Shown: in pieces, positions 25,285 through 33,816 of the stretch | Numbering within the stretch: the first letter of the stretch is position 1 | Layout of the letters: each line of letters opens with the position of its first letter | Assembly (NCBI GenBank): GCA_002304445.1 | Contig: NEVA01000023.1 | Coordinates: forward strand, 1-54,651 | Length of the DNA: 54,651 bases | From: Opitutia bacterium Tous-C4FEB | GTDB taxonomy: Bacteria; Verrucomicrobiota; Verrucomicrobiia; Opitutales; Opitutaceae | Direction of reading: 5' to 3' | Program-made: the position numbers and the translations under genes | The notes under the pieces: generated by a model | Seen by the model: the letters and a program-made list of their open reading frames with translations, nothing else | What the model was told of the DNA's origin: nothing | The model's database searches: none

Positions 25285-26277
25285 ATGAAAGTTATCATCA
25301 CCGGCGGCGGCGGTTTTCTTGGTTCTCGGCTGGCGGGCAAACTTCTCCAACGCGGCGAACTTACCGGCCCCTCGGGCGCGTCGGAACCCATCGACCAGCT
25401 CGTGCTCTTTGACGCTTTTTTTCACCAACCGCCCGCCGATGATCGCGTGCGGCACATCCAGGGCGACATCGGCGACCGCGCGGCGGTGTTTGCGGCCGTG
25501 GGCCAAGACGCCGCGACGTCGATTTTTCACCTCGCCTCGATGGTCAGCGGCGAATGCGAGGAACGCTTCGACGACGCGCTCCGCGTCAACCTCGACGGCG
25601 GACGTAATGTTTTCGAAGCGGCGCGCGTCCTGCCAGGCCGCCCGCGGGTCGTGTTCGCCAGCAGCATCGCCTGTTACGGAGGTGCGGCCGTGCGCCGCCC
25701 GTGCTCCGATTCAGATAAACTCACTCCGGGCACGACCTACGGCATCACCAAAGCCATCTGCGAACACTTGCTCAACGACCACACCCGCAAAGGCCACTTC
25801 GACGGTCGCACGGCGCGCCTGCCCACGGTGATCATCCGGCCGGGCAAGCCCAACGCGGCCGCGTCGAGTTGGGTGAGCGGGATGTTTCGCGAGCCGTTGC
25901 GCGGCGAGCCGTGCCAGTTGCCGGTGCCGCGCGATCAAGGTCATCCCGTGACCGGTTATCGCACGGTGATTGATTCGCTCGTCGCGCTCCACGAAGTGTC
26001 CGAGGTAGCGCTCGGCGGAGATCGCGGCTACGTCTTGCCGGCCCACACCGTCACGCCCGCGCTGGCGTCCGCCGTGCTGGCAGAAATCGCGACCGAGCAC
26101 GGTCTCACGCTGGGGCCGGTGGTCGAGGCTTTGGATGCCCGGATCCATGGGATCGTGAGCAATTGGCCGGTTGCAATCGACGCGACGCGCGCGGTCGCAC
26201 TCGGCCTGCCGGTGCCGCCCGATTTGAAGACCATCGTGGCCCAGTATCTCGAGGATTTTGGTGCGGCCCGGCGGTAA
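25285..26277 (+). CDS. denD: NAD-dependent sugar-acid dehydrogenase/epimerase, DenD-like
   Basis: A 330-residue extended short-chain dehydrogenase. The NAD site is MKVIITGGGGFLGSRLAGKL at the N-terminus, HLASMVSGE follows, and the active site is SSIACYGG with YGITK (Tyr-x-x-x-Lys). The block IIRPGKPNAAASSWVSGMFR resembles D-erythronate dehydrogenases, which oxidise four-carbon sugar acids. The symbol is tentative: another sugar-acid dehydrogenase is possible. The ATG at 25285 is used because it begins the Rossmann strand. The typical OtnK/OtnC partners are not next to it. Confidence 0.72.
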   Translation: MKVIITGGGGFLGSRLAGKLLQRGELTGPSGASEPIDQLVLFDAFFHQPPADDRVRHIQGDIGDRAAVFAAVGQDAATSIFHLASMVSGECEERFDDALRVNLDGGRNVFEAARVLPGRPRVVFASSIACYGGAAVRRPCSDSDKLTPGTTYGITKAICEHLLNDHTRKGHFDGRTARLPTVIIRPGKPNAAASSWVSGMFREPLRGEPCQLPVPRDQGHPVTGYRTVIDSLVALHEVSEVALGGDRGYVLPAHTVTPALASAVLAEIATEHGLTLGPVVEALDARIHGIVSNWPVAIDATRAVALGLPVPPDLKTIVAQYLEDFGAARR

Positions 26278-26367
26278 ATCCGGAGCGACCGCTTGAGCGG
26301 GCGCGAGTAGGGCGCTCTCCGTGGGCTGCGGGGTTGCTTCGATTGGCGAAATTGTTTTTCTCGGGCG

Positions 26368-28599
26368 ATGTCCTCTATCTCCCACGCTTGGAACTTCTTC
26401 CGGACCGGCGGCCTCGATCAAGTTTCACTCACGAGCGGTGCCGATCTGCTCGCACTCGAGCACCTCGACCAGAAGCTGTGGGTTGCGCTGAGTTGTCCCG
26501 TCAAGGGCTTGGAACTCGATGAAAAGACCCTCGCGTTGATCGATTCCGACGCCGACGGCCGGGTGCGCGTGCCCGAGCTGCTCGCCGCGATCAAGTGGGC
26601 CGCCGCCCGGTTGAAAGACCCAAGTGTACTTCTCTCTGGCGCCGATTCTCTCCCGCTCGCCGCGATCAACGACGCCACGCCCGAGGGTAAAATCCTCCTC
26701 GCCTCGGCGAAACAAATTCTCTCCCACCTCGGTAAGAAGAACGCCACCGCGCTTCCGGTGGCCGACGCCGCCAATACCGCCAAAATCTTCGCCGCTTCCG
26801 CGCTCAACGGCGATGGCGTCATCCCGCCCGAGGCCACCGAAGACGCCGCGACGCAGACCCTCATCAAGGAGATCATCGCGACCGTCGGCGGCACGCCCGA
26901 CCTCGCCGGCAGCACGGGCGTGACCGTCGCCCAGATCGACAGCTTCTTCGCCGACCTCGCCGCCTACGTTGGGTGGGTTGAGCAGAGCGCCGCCAAAGAG
27001 ATCGCCATCCTTGGCTCCGCCACCGATGCCGCCGTCGGCGCCCTCAAGGCCGTCCGCGCCAAGGTCGAGGACTACTACGCCCGCACCCGCCTCGCCGCCT
27101 TCGATGGCCGCGCCCTCGCCGCCCTCAACCGTAGCGAGACCGAGTATCTCGCCCTCGCCGCCAAGGACCTCACGATCAGCGCCACCGAGGTTGCCGGCTT
27201 CCCGCTGGCCCGGATCGCCGCCGATGCCCCGCTCCCGCTACTCACCGGTGTGAATCCCGCTTGGGCCGCCGCGCTCGCGACCCTCCACGCCGCCGTCGTC
27301 ACACCCGTCTACGGTGCCGACAAGACCTCGCTCACCGCCGCCGAGTGGACCGCGCTCAACGCCAAGTTCGTCCCGTATGAGACGTGGCTCGGTGCCAAGG
27401 CCGGCACCGCCGTCGAGAAACTCGGCCTCGCCCGCGCCAAGGAAATCCTCGGCGGCACGGGTCGCGCAGCCCTCGCCGTGCTTATCGCGGCCGACGCCGC
27501 GCTCGCGCCCGAGTTCAAGGCCATCAGCGACGTCGAGCGCCTCACCCGTTACCACCGCGACCTCCGTGCGCTGCTCCACAATTTCGTTAACTTCGCCGAC
27601 TTCTACTCGCGCGACCGCTGGGCGATGTTCCAGGCCGGCACGCTCTATCTCGATAGCCGCAGCACCGAACTCTGCATCCGCGTGGATGGTGCCAATCCGC
27701 TTGCCGCAATGAGCAAGGCCTACATCGCCTACTGCACCTGCACCCGCGCCGGCCTGCCGCCGATGACCATCGCCGCCTGCTTCACGCAGGGCGACAGCGA
27801 CTACCTCTTCGTCGGCCGCCACGGCGTGTTCTACGACCGCGCTGGCCGTGATTGGGACACCGTCATCACCAGCATCGTGGACAACCCGATCAGCATCCGG
27901 CAGGCGTTCTGGTCGCCGTATAAAAAGTTTATCCGCATGATCGAGGAGCAGATCGCGAAACGCGCCGCCGCGGCCGACGCCGAAGCGACCGGCAAACTTG
28001 CCGCCACCGCGGAAAAGACCGCCAACGCGGACAAGGCGAAGTCCGAGATTCCCAAGAAACTCGATCTCGCCGTCATCACCGGTATCGGCGTCGCCATCGG
28101 GTCAATCGGCACGTTCGCCTCATTGGTGTTCGCGAAGTTTGTGGAGATTCCGGTCTGGAAATTCCCGTTCATCTTCCTCGGCCTGATACTCGCGATCTCG
28201 TTGCCCTCGATGGTGATCGCCTGGCTCAAACTCCGCCAACGCAACCTCGGTCCGATCCTCGAAGGCAACGGCTGGGCCGTGAACGGCCGCGTGAAGATCA
28301 ACATCCCGTTTGGCACCGCGCTCACCGACATGGCCGTGCTCCCGCCCGGCGCGAAACGCTCGCTCGAAGATCCCTACGAGGACAAAGAAGCCGCCGCGCA
28401 ACAGCGCAAAGCGATCACTTTCGCCGTGCTCGTGGTGCTCGCCGCCGCCGCGATCTGGGTGCGCTGGGACCAGATGAAGCACGCACGCTATTTTTGGCAG
28501 CCCGCGCCCGCGCCGGTGACGGCCATTACTACGGCCTCACCGGCGGCGCCTGCGTCCTCGGTTCCGGTAGGCCCGGTGCCCACTGCTCCGGCCAAGTGA
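26368..28599 (+). CDS. Large membrane protein with canonical EF-hand loop, function unknown
   Basis: A 743-residue protein I cannot place in a named family. The N-terminus has no signal peptide. Residues 59-70 form a textbook EF-hand calcium loop (D59, D61, D63, G64, E70 in DSDADGRVRVPE), and a degenerate second one lies near 146-156 (NGDGVIPPE). The middle is alanine-rich and helical, followed by a conserved-looking aromatic domain (residues about 400-530: HNFVNFADFYSRDR, CTCTRAG, GRHGVFYDRAGRDWD). Membrane helices lie near 566-590, 599-620 and 682-700, and the tail is rich in Ala/Pro. The large N-terminal domain is probably cytoplasmic and calcium-responsive. It follows the DenD-like gene by about 90 bp. 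Confidence 0.75.
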   Translation: MSSISHAWNFFRTGGLDQVSLTSGADLLALEHLDQKLWVALSCPVKGLELDEKTLALIDSDADGRVRVPELLAAIKWAAARLKDPSVLLSGADSLPLAAINDATPEGKILLASAKQILSHLGKKNATALPVADAANTAKIFAASALNGDGVIPPEATEDAATQTLIKEIIATVGGTPDLAGSTGVTVAQIDSFFADLAAYVGWVEQSAAKEIAILGSATDAAVGALKAVRAKVEDYYARTRLAAFDGRALAALNRSETEYLALAAKDLTISATEVAGFPLARIAADAPLPLLTGVNPAWAAALATLHAAVVTPVYGADKTSLTAAEWTALNAKFVPYETWLGAKAGTAVEKLGLARAKEILGGTGRAALAVLIAADAALAPEFKAISDVERLTRYHRDLRALLHNFVNFADFYSRDRWAMFQAGTLYLDSRSTELCIRVDGANPLAAMSKAYIAYCTCTRAGLPPMTIAACFTQGDSDYLFVGRHGVFYDRAGRDWDTVITSIVDNPISIRQAFWSPYKKFIRMIEEQIAKRAAAADAEATGKLAATAEKTANADKAKSEIPKKLDLAVITGIGVAIGSIGTFASLVFAKFVEIPVWKFPFIFLGLILAISLPSMVIAWLKLRQRNLGPILEGNGWAVNGRVKINIPFGTALTDMAVLPPGAKRSLEDPYEDKEAAAQQRKAITFAVLVVLAAAAIWVRWDQMKHARYFWQPAPAPVTAITTASPAAPASSVPVGPVPTAPAK

Positions 28600-28645
28600 A
28601 TCTCGGGTAAAACCCGGCGCAGCTTCGTCATCTGATTCGATGTAA

Positions 28646-28695
28646 GAGCGAGCTTGCTCGCGATTTTGCGCTCGGAATCGCGAGCAAGCTCGCTC
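28646..28695. repeat. REP-like double palindrome (GCGAGCTTGCTCGC type)
   Basis: Two perfect 20-base inverted arms: GAGCGAGCTTGCTCGCGATT at 28646-28665 and its exact reverse complement at 28676-28695, with a 10-base loop. Each arm is itself a palindrome (GCGAGC-TT-GCTCGC). It lies between the convergent ends of the EF-hand protein gene and nadB. The core closely resembles REP elements that are abundant in Pseudomonas intergenic regions. Confidence 0.85.
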
Positions 28696-28729
28696 CGGCA
28701 ATTTTTCCAACGGCAGTTGATCCCGGCGC

Positions 28730-30295
28730 TCAATCCGCGTCTGGCGCGATGTAGTGGCAGCCTTTGCTCCGCGGATTTAGCGTGGCAGCGTGGACGACCA
28801 GCAGAGCGGTCTGCACGGCGTTGCGCAGCTCGATCAGGTCGCGGGTGAGGCGACAACCGCGATAAAAACTCTGAATTTCTTCGCGCAGCTCCAACAAGAT
28901 GCGGCGCGCACGGGTGAGGCGTTTGGGCGAGCGCACGACGCCGGCATAGTTCCACATCGTCGTCTGGATTTGCTGGATGTCCTGCCGCACGAGCACGGGG
29001 TCGGCTTCGCGCGTGGGGCTTTCCCAGGCGCGGGGCTCGGGCAGGTGATACGCGAGGCGCGCGACATCGTCGGCATCGGCGAGCGCGGTGAACTTGGCGC
29101 TCGTGAGGCACTCGAGGAGGGAGGTGCTCGCGAGGCGGTTGGCGCCGTGCAGGCCGGTGCAGCCGGTTTCGCCGACGGCGTTGAGGTGGCGGATGTTGGT
29201 GCGGCCGTGGAGATCGGCGTGGACCCCGCCGCAGGCGAAATGAGCGGCGGGCACGACGGGGATCGGCTCGCGGGAAATATCCACGCCGTGGCTGAGGCAG
29301 CGCGCGTAGATCGTGGGAAAACGTTCGCGGATGAATTCGGGCTTCATCGCGGAGAGATCGAGGAACACGCACGACTCGCCGCTGGCGGCCAGCTCCTGCT
29401 TGATCGCGCGGGCGACGACATCACGGGGCGCGAGCGAGCCGCGCGGGTGCACGCCGTCCATGAAACGCTCGCCCTTGGCGTTGATGAGCACACCGCCTTC
29501 GCCGCGGAGGGCCTCGGTGACGAGGAAGCGAGGGGCGTTTTTCTTGGCGAAGACGGTCGGATGAAATTGGACGTATTCGAGGTCGATGAGGCGCGCGCCC
29601 ACGCGATACGCCATCGCGACGCCGTGGCCGACGCTGCCGGGCTGGTTGGTGGAGTGCAGGAAAATTTGCCCGAGGCCGCCGGTGGCAAGGATGGTTTTCT
29701 TGGCGACGATGGCGACGGTCTCGCCGGTGACGGTGTCGAGCACGTAGGCGCCGAAGCAGGTGAGCGGCTCGTATTTGTCGGCGGAGTCGGCGGAATTATG
29801 CGAGAGCGTGAGCAGGTCGATGGCGACCCAGCCTTGGCGGCGTGTAATGCGGGGCGTGGCGTCCACGCGTTGCGCGACGCGGTCGAGGATGGCGTGGCCG
29901 GTGGCGTCCTTGGCGAAGATGATGCGCTTCTCGCTGTGCCCGCCCTCGCGGGTGAACTCGAGTTTGCCGGCGGCGTCGCGGTCGAAGGCGACGTGGAGTT
30001 CGTCGAGCAGGAGTTCCTTCACTGCGGCCGGGCCCTCGTTGACGAGTTGCGCGACGGCGGCGGGATTCGAGGTGTGGTCGCTGGCTTCCTGGATGTCCTG
30101 CGCGAGCGAACCGGCGTCGGTGGCCGTGGTGGTGTCGTATATAATTCCGCCCTGCGCCCAATCGCTGTTGGCGGCGAGGGGTTCGGAGAGGGAAAGAAGT
30201 TCGACCGCGAGTCCGCGCTTGGCGGCTTCGAGCGCATACGCCGAGCCCGCGAGCCCGGCGCCAATCACGAGACAGTCGGTGCGGAGGGTTTTCAT
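28730..30295 (-). CDS. nadB: L-aspartate oxidase
   Basis: A 521-residue FAD enzyme that oxidises L-aspartate to iminoaspartate, the first step of de novo NAD synthesis; NadA uses the product. The FAD motif is CLVIGAGLAGSAYALEAA at residues 9-26, with the family block NSDWAQGGI near 43-51, EGGHSEKRIIFAKD, VQFHPTVF and RGEGGVLINAKGERFMDG. The C-terminus has the succinate-dehydrogenase-flavoprotein-like helical domain. The ATG overlaps the stop of the PIN gene upstream by 4 bp (ATGA), so translation is probably coupled to it. Length is normal. Confidence 0.95.
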   Translation of the reverse strand: MKTLRTDCLVIGAGLAGSAYALEAAKRGLAVELLSLSEPLAANSDWAQGGIIYDTTTATDAGSLAQDIQEASDHTSNPAAVAQLVNEGPAAVKELLLDELHVAFDRDAAGKLEFTREGGHSEKRIIFAKDATGHAILDRVAQRVDATPRITRRQGWVAIDLLTLSHNSADSADKYEPLTCFGAYVLDTVTGETVAIVAKKTILATGGLGQIFLHSTNQPGSVGHGVAMAYRVGARLIDLEYVQFHPTVFAKKNAPRFLVTEALRGEGGVLINAKGERFMDGVHPRGSLAPRDVVARAIKQELAASGESCVFLDLSAMKPEFIRERFPTIYARCLSHGVDISREPIPVVPAAHFACGGVHADLHGRTNIRHLNAVGETGCTGLHGANRLASTSLLECLTSAKFTALADADDVARLAYHLPEPRAWESPTREADPVLVRQDIQQIQTTMWNYAGVVRSPKRLTRARRILLELREEIQSFYRGCRLTRDLIELRNAVQTALLVVHAATLNPRSKGCHYIAPDAD

Positions 30296-30747
30296 TTTTG
30301 GTCTATGACTGGCAGCACTCGGAGGCCGCAGTGACGCGCAAATTCGCGTTGGCGCACGTCGAAACTTAACAGTGTGTCGGCCCCTAGCACACGCGCCGCC
30401 GCCACGTGGAGCAGATCGAGCGTGCGCACGCCTAAGCGGGCGGTCAGTGAGGCGGAAAGCATTTCACCTTCCTCGTAATGCCGGTAGACTGGAAGTGGCG
30501 TGCGCCGGAGAATGCTGGTCTCCAGACACTCCAACATCCGCCGTTGCATTCTGCCGAGGCCGGTCGGATCGAGTTTACTCTGAAAAACGAGCGACCGCGC
30601 CGCGTTGTTGAACTCAAGTGCGCCGAAAAACGTCAGCGGTATCGCCGGTGCGGTGAGCGCGGTCGCGAGGACCTGTTTCGCTGCCAGACTGTTTCGATCC
30701 TGACCGACAAACGAGAGGAGAAACGAGGTATCCGCGTAAGCGTTCAC
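30292..30747 (-). CDS. PIN-domain putative toxin inside the nad operon
   Basis: A 151-residue PIN protein: AYADTSFLLSFV with D6, GALEFNNAARS with a glutamate, VRTLDLLHVAAARVLGAD, and LSFDVRQREFA as the C-terminal acidic site. It should be a VapC-like ribonuclease. It starts with GTG overlapping the stop of the small upstream ORF (GTGA) and ends overlapping the nadB start (ATGA). Thus it is wedged with 4-bp overlaps between a putative antitoxin and nadB. Toxicity is not shown by sequence alone. Confidence 0.82.
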   Translation of the reverse strand: MNAYADTSFLLSFVGQDRNSLAAKQVLATALTAPAIPLTFFGALEFNNAARSLVFQSKLDPTGLGRMQRRMLECLETSILRRTPLPVYRHYEEGEMLSASLTARLGVRTLDLLHVAAARVLGADTLLSFDVRQREFARHCGLRVLPVIDQK

Positions 30748-30923
30748 CGTTCCAAGAAATCCACGTAACTGAAGGGCATGATCTTCCCGCCAAAATCTTC
30801 ATCGAGCCATTTCTTATAGTCCGGCGGCGTCCAAGTTTTTGCTGCGGCTTTCACGGGACGCGCAGCTTTGTTCCTGGATTTGGGTGCGCGGCGCAGCGGC
30901 GACTTGGGCGTGGCGGCTTTCAT
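30744..30923 (-). CDS. Small putative antitoxin (59 residues) upstream of the PIN gene
   Basis: An ATG at 30923 opens a 59-codon frame. The first ~28 residues are very basic (MKAATPKSPLRRAPKSRNK), suited to nucleic-acid contact; the second half, TWTPPDYKKWLDEDFGGKI then MPFSYVDFLER, is acidic and aromatic, suited to wrapping a PIN toxin. It lies 31 bases after the nadC stop and overlaps the PIN start. I know no named family for it; the antitoxin role is inferred from size, position and charge pattern. Confidence 0.65.
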   Translation of the reverse strand: MKAATPKSPLRRAPKSRNKAARPVKAAAKTWTPPDYKKWLDEDFGGKIMPFSYVDFLER

Positions 30924-30954
30924 GGGAGAAATGAAGAGTTGGACGAAAAATGAG

Positions 30955-31797
30955 TCAACGGCGCGCCGACAGAATCGTGAGACTCAAGTCGGCCGCCGGG
31001 GCGGAGTGGGTGAGGGCGCCGACGCTGATGACGTCCACTCCGGGCAAGGCGTAATCGCGGAGGGTTTCGAAGCGCACGCCACCGGAGACTTCGACGACGG
31101 CAGAGCCCGCGATAATCGCGACGGCGCTGCGAATGAGCGCGGGCGACATGTTATCGAGCAGGATCACTTCGGCACCGGCGCGAACGGCTTCTTTCACTTC
31201 GGCGAGCGTGGTGGTCTCGACCTCGATTTTCGCGGAGTGAGGGGCGGCGAGGCGCGCGAGTTTTACGGCCTTGGTGAGCGAGCCGGCGGCGGCGATGTGG
31301 TTGTCCTTGATGAGGACGTGCTCGCCGAGGGAGGAGCGGTGGTTCACGCAGCCGCCGCAGCGCACGGCGTATTTCTCGAGTGCGCGCCAGCCGGGCGTGG
31401 TCTTGCGGGTGTCGACGACGCGGGTGGTGGTGCCGGCGAGGGCATCCGCGTAGCGGCGCGACTGCGTGGCGACGCCGGAGAGTCGCTGAATGAAATTGAG
31501 GGCGGTGCGCTCGGCGGTGAGGAGCGATGCAGTGGGGCCGGTGACGGTGAGAACCTTGGAGCCGTTTTTGACGCGGTCGCCGTCGGCGGCGGTGAGTTTT
31601 ACCTTAAACGCGGGGTCGACTCGGGCGAAGACGGCGGCGGCGACTTCGACGCCGCAGAGCGTGAGGTCTTGGCGGGCCTCGATGAAGGCGCGGGAGCGGT
31701 GGCTCGGCGGAAAGATCGCGCGGCTGGTGACGTCGCCGAGCCCGGCGTCTTCGTCGAGGGCGAGGTCAATCAGGTGAGCGGTGCGAGGCGTGAGCAT
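30955..31797 (-). CDS. nadC: Nicotinate-nucleotide pyrophosphorylase (quinolinate phosphoribosyltransferase)
   Basis: A 280-residue enzyme that converts quinolinate and PRPP to nicotinate mononucleotide. Motifs: [15 protein letters not shown] at the N-terminus, [16 protein letters not shown] (the TRKT substrate site), [15 protein letters not shown] and [12 protein letters not shown]. The ATG at 31797 (MLTPRTAHL) matches the usual family start; another in-frame ATG at 31833 adds 12 residues but lies inside a palindrome. It follows nadA by 76 bp and precedes the antitoxin/PIN pair by 31 bp. Confidence 0.93.
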   Translation of the reverse strand: MLTPRTAHLIDLALDEDAGLGDVTSRAIFPPSHRSRAFIEARQDLTLCGVEVAAAVFARVDPAFKVKLTAADGDRVKNGSKVLTVTGPTASLLTAERTALNFIQRLSGVATQSRRYADALAGTTTRVVDTRKTTPGWRALEKYAVRCGGCVNHRSSLGEHVLIKDNHIAAAGSLTKAVKLARLAAPHSAKIEVETTTLAEVKEAVRAGAEVILLDNMSPALIRSAVAIIAGSAVVEVSGGVRFETLRDYALPGVDVISVGALTHSAPAADLSLTILSARR

Positions 31798-31825
31798 AAA
31801 ATTGAAAACAAGGCGTTTCCGAAAG

Positions 31826-31848
31826 TTTGTCATCTATTACATGACAAA
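31826..31848. promoter_or_regulatory. Palindrome upstream of nadC, candidate operator
   Basis: TTTGTCAT at 31826-31833 and ATGACAAA at 31841-31848, perfect 8-base arms with 7 bases between. It sits in the nadA-nadC gap, about 30-50 bases before the nadC start, in a locally AT-rich stretch. This suits a dimeric repressor site controlling nadC and the genes behind it. The regulator is unknown. Confidence 0.6.
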
Positions 31849-31873
31849 TTTTCGGTTGTAGCGGGGGTGGTTT

Positions 31874-32917
31874 TTAGTCGCCGGGAGTGAGTTCGAACAT
31901 GCGGTCGATGCACTTGGCGGCGCGGAGGCGGAGGCTTTCGTCGAGGGTGACGATCTGGTCGGGGCGCGGGGCGCGGAGGGCATCGCGGATTTTTTCGAGA
32001 GAGTTCAACTTCATATAGGGGCAGAGCCGGCAGCCGCCGATGAAGTGTTTCTCGGGTGACTCGACCTCGAGCCGGCCGACGAGGCCGCACTCGGTGAGCA
32101 TGAGGAAGTAGGGCGCGGGGGTCGTCTTGACGTATTTCATCATCGCGCCGGTGCTGCCGACGAAATCGGCGACGGCGGCGACCTCGGCGGTGCATTCGGG
32201 GTGGGCGACGACCTTGAGGCCGGGAAATTGGGCACGGGCGGCGTGGACCTGTGCGGCGGTGAACTCGTCGTGGACCATGCAGGTGCCGTCGGAGGAGATA
32301 ATTTCCTTGGTGACGCCGCGGCGCTTGAGCTCGCTGCGGACGTTGTCGGCCATGAGGCGGTCGGGCACGAACAGGATGCGCTGGGCGGGCAGGTTGGAGA
32401 CGATGTCGTAGACGTTGCCGGAGGTGACGCAGACGTCGCTCTCGGCTTTCACGTCGGCGGTGCTGTTGATGTAGCAAACGACGGTGGCGTCGGGGTACAG
32501 GGCTTTCAGCTTTCGCACGCCGTCGCCGTCGATGGAGTCGGCGAGGGAGCAGCCGGAGCCGCGGTCGGGGACGATGACGGTGGCGTCGGGCGAGAGGATT
32601 TTGGCCGTTTCCGCCATAAAAACGACGCCGGCAAAGAGGATGACCTTGGCCTTGGCCTCCTTGGCTTTGAGGCTGAGGAAGTAGGAGTCGCCCTTGAAGT
32701 CGCCCACGCCGTAGACGATCTCGGGCTCGACGTAAGAATGGGTGAGGATGACGGCGTCTTTCTCCCGCTTGAGGCGGTTGATCTCAAGGGTGAGCGGAGC
32801 GATGGCGAGGCAAGTCTCGTAGTTCCATTTTTTGCCGCTCGGATCGCACTCCACGTGCATGAGCGAGCCAAGCAACCGGGTGGCCTCGGCTTCGATTTCT
32901 TGAGCGGTGTCGGTCAT
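31874..32917 (-). CDS. nadA: Quinolinate synthase, iron-sulfur
   Basis: A 347-residue quinolinate synthase that condenses iminoaspartate with dihydroxyacetone phosphate using a [4Fe-4S] cluster. Landmarks: ILTHSYVEPEI, FAGVVFMAETAKIL, DRGSGCSLAD, HPECTAEV and GGCRLCPYMKLN; the cysteines in these blocks are the expected cluster ligands. The ATG at 32917 is chosen over one at 33016, which would run through the divergent promoter region and add basic, unfamily-like residues. It is the first gene of the nadA-nadC-antitoxin-PIN-nadB run. Confidence 0.93.
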   Translation of the reverse strand: MTDTAQEIEAEATRLLGSLMHVECDPSGKKWNYETCLAIAPLTLEINRLKREKDAVILTHSYVEPEIVYGVGDFKGDSYFLSLKAKEAKAKVILFAGVVFMAETAKILSPDATVIVPDRGSGCSLADSIDGDGVRKLKALYPDATVVCYINSTADVKAESDVCVTSGNVYDIVSNLPAQRILFVPDRLMADNVRSELKRRGVTKEIISSDGTCMVHDEFTAAQVHAARAQFPGLKVVAHPECTAEVAAVADFVGSTGAMMKYVKTTPAPYFLMLTECGLVGRLEVESPEKHFIGGCRLCPYMKLNSLEKIRDALRAPRPDQIVTLDESLRLRAAKCIDRMFELTPGD

Positions 32918-33024
32918 GAGGGTCAGAGGATGCACGTTTCGGCCGTAATGGTCAAAGCCGGGGTGTGTCTTGAGTTTGGCGGCGGCGCTTGCGACCCGAA
33001 CAATCTTTGTTGTCATTGCCCGGT

Positions 33025-33777
33025 ATGAAATGCCCGGCCACCGACACCTCCCTCCGCACCGGTTTGCGGCGGATTGGCGCGGAGGCGCCCGAGGTGATCG
33101 AGTTGTTCGACTACTTGGAGGACCTGCCGCTCTGGATGAAGGACGTCGCCGGCACCTACCAGTGGGTAAGCGTCTCGTTTCTACTCAATTTTGGTCTCAA
33201 GACGCGCGAGGAGGTCATCGGCCACAACGACTACGATCTCTGCGGCGAAGCGCTCGCCAACCAATACCGCATCGACGACGAGCGCGTGCTCCGCGGTGAA
33301 CGGATTCTTTCGCGGGTGGAACTCGTCGGCCGGTTCGACCACACCGCGCGTTGGTGCGTGACCTCGAAAATCCCGTTGCATGACGCCAAGGGCAAGGTGG
33401 TGGGCAATGCCGGCGTCACGCGGCCGCTCGCGGCGCAGGGTCCGGGCACCCCTACCGATTCGCCGCTCAGCGAGGCCATCCGGCACGTGAGCCAGCACTT
33501 CGCCGAACCCATCACCAACCAAGAACTCGCCGCGGCCTGCGGGCTGTCCGTGCGGGCGTTTGAACGGCAGTTTCGCGCGACCTACCAGAGCTCACCGCAC
33601 GATTACGTGCGCCAAATGCGGGTGCGGATGAGTTGCAGCGCGCTGGTGTTTTCAAAAAAGTCGTTGGCTGAAGTCGCCAGCGGGTATGGCTTCGCCGATC
33701 AGAGTCACTTTGCGAAGGAGTTCCGCCGCATCATGGGCGATACGCCGCGCGAATACCGCGCGCGTTACCAGCGCTGA
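33025..33777 (+). CDS. PAS domain-AraC family transcriptional regulator
   Basis: A 250-residue regulator. Residues about 25-135 form a PAS-like sensor (LPLWMKDVAGTYQWVSVSF, then EEVIGHNDYDLC and GNAGVTRPL). Residues about 145-250 are two AraC helix-turn-helices (LAAACGLSVRAFERQFRATY and LAEVASGYGFADQSHFAKEF). It starts about 108 bp from the divergent nadA start, so it may control the nad genes, itself, or the modules downstream. The ligand sensed is unknown. The start at 33025 is preferred over one at 32989. Confidence 0.85.
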   Translation: MKCPATDTSLRTGLRRIGAEAPEVIELFDYLEDLPLWMKDVAGTYQWVSVSFLLNFGLKTREEVIGHNDYDLCGEALANQYRIDDERVLRGERILSRVELVGRFDHTARWCVTSKIPLHDAKGKVVGNAGVTRPLAAQGPGTPTDSPLSEAIRHVSQHFAEPITNQELAAACGLSVRAFERQFRATYQSSPHDYVRQMRVRMSCSALVFSKKSLAEVASGYGFADQSHFAKEFRRIMGDTPREYRARYQR

Positions 33778-33816
33778 GCGCGGCGGGAAGCGGGCGGGGC
33801 GTTGACACGACGTGCC

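Noticed and set aside
28790-30334. 514-codon plus-strand frame
   Set aside because: Antisense shadow of nadB, Gly/Ala/Glu-rich with no domain; nadB itself is unmistakable.
32918-33016. Longer N-terminus for nadA
   Set aside because: The extra 33 residues are not family-like and would fill the divergent promoter region with the AraC gene.
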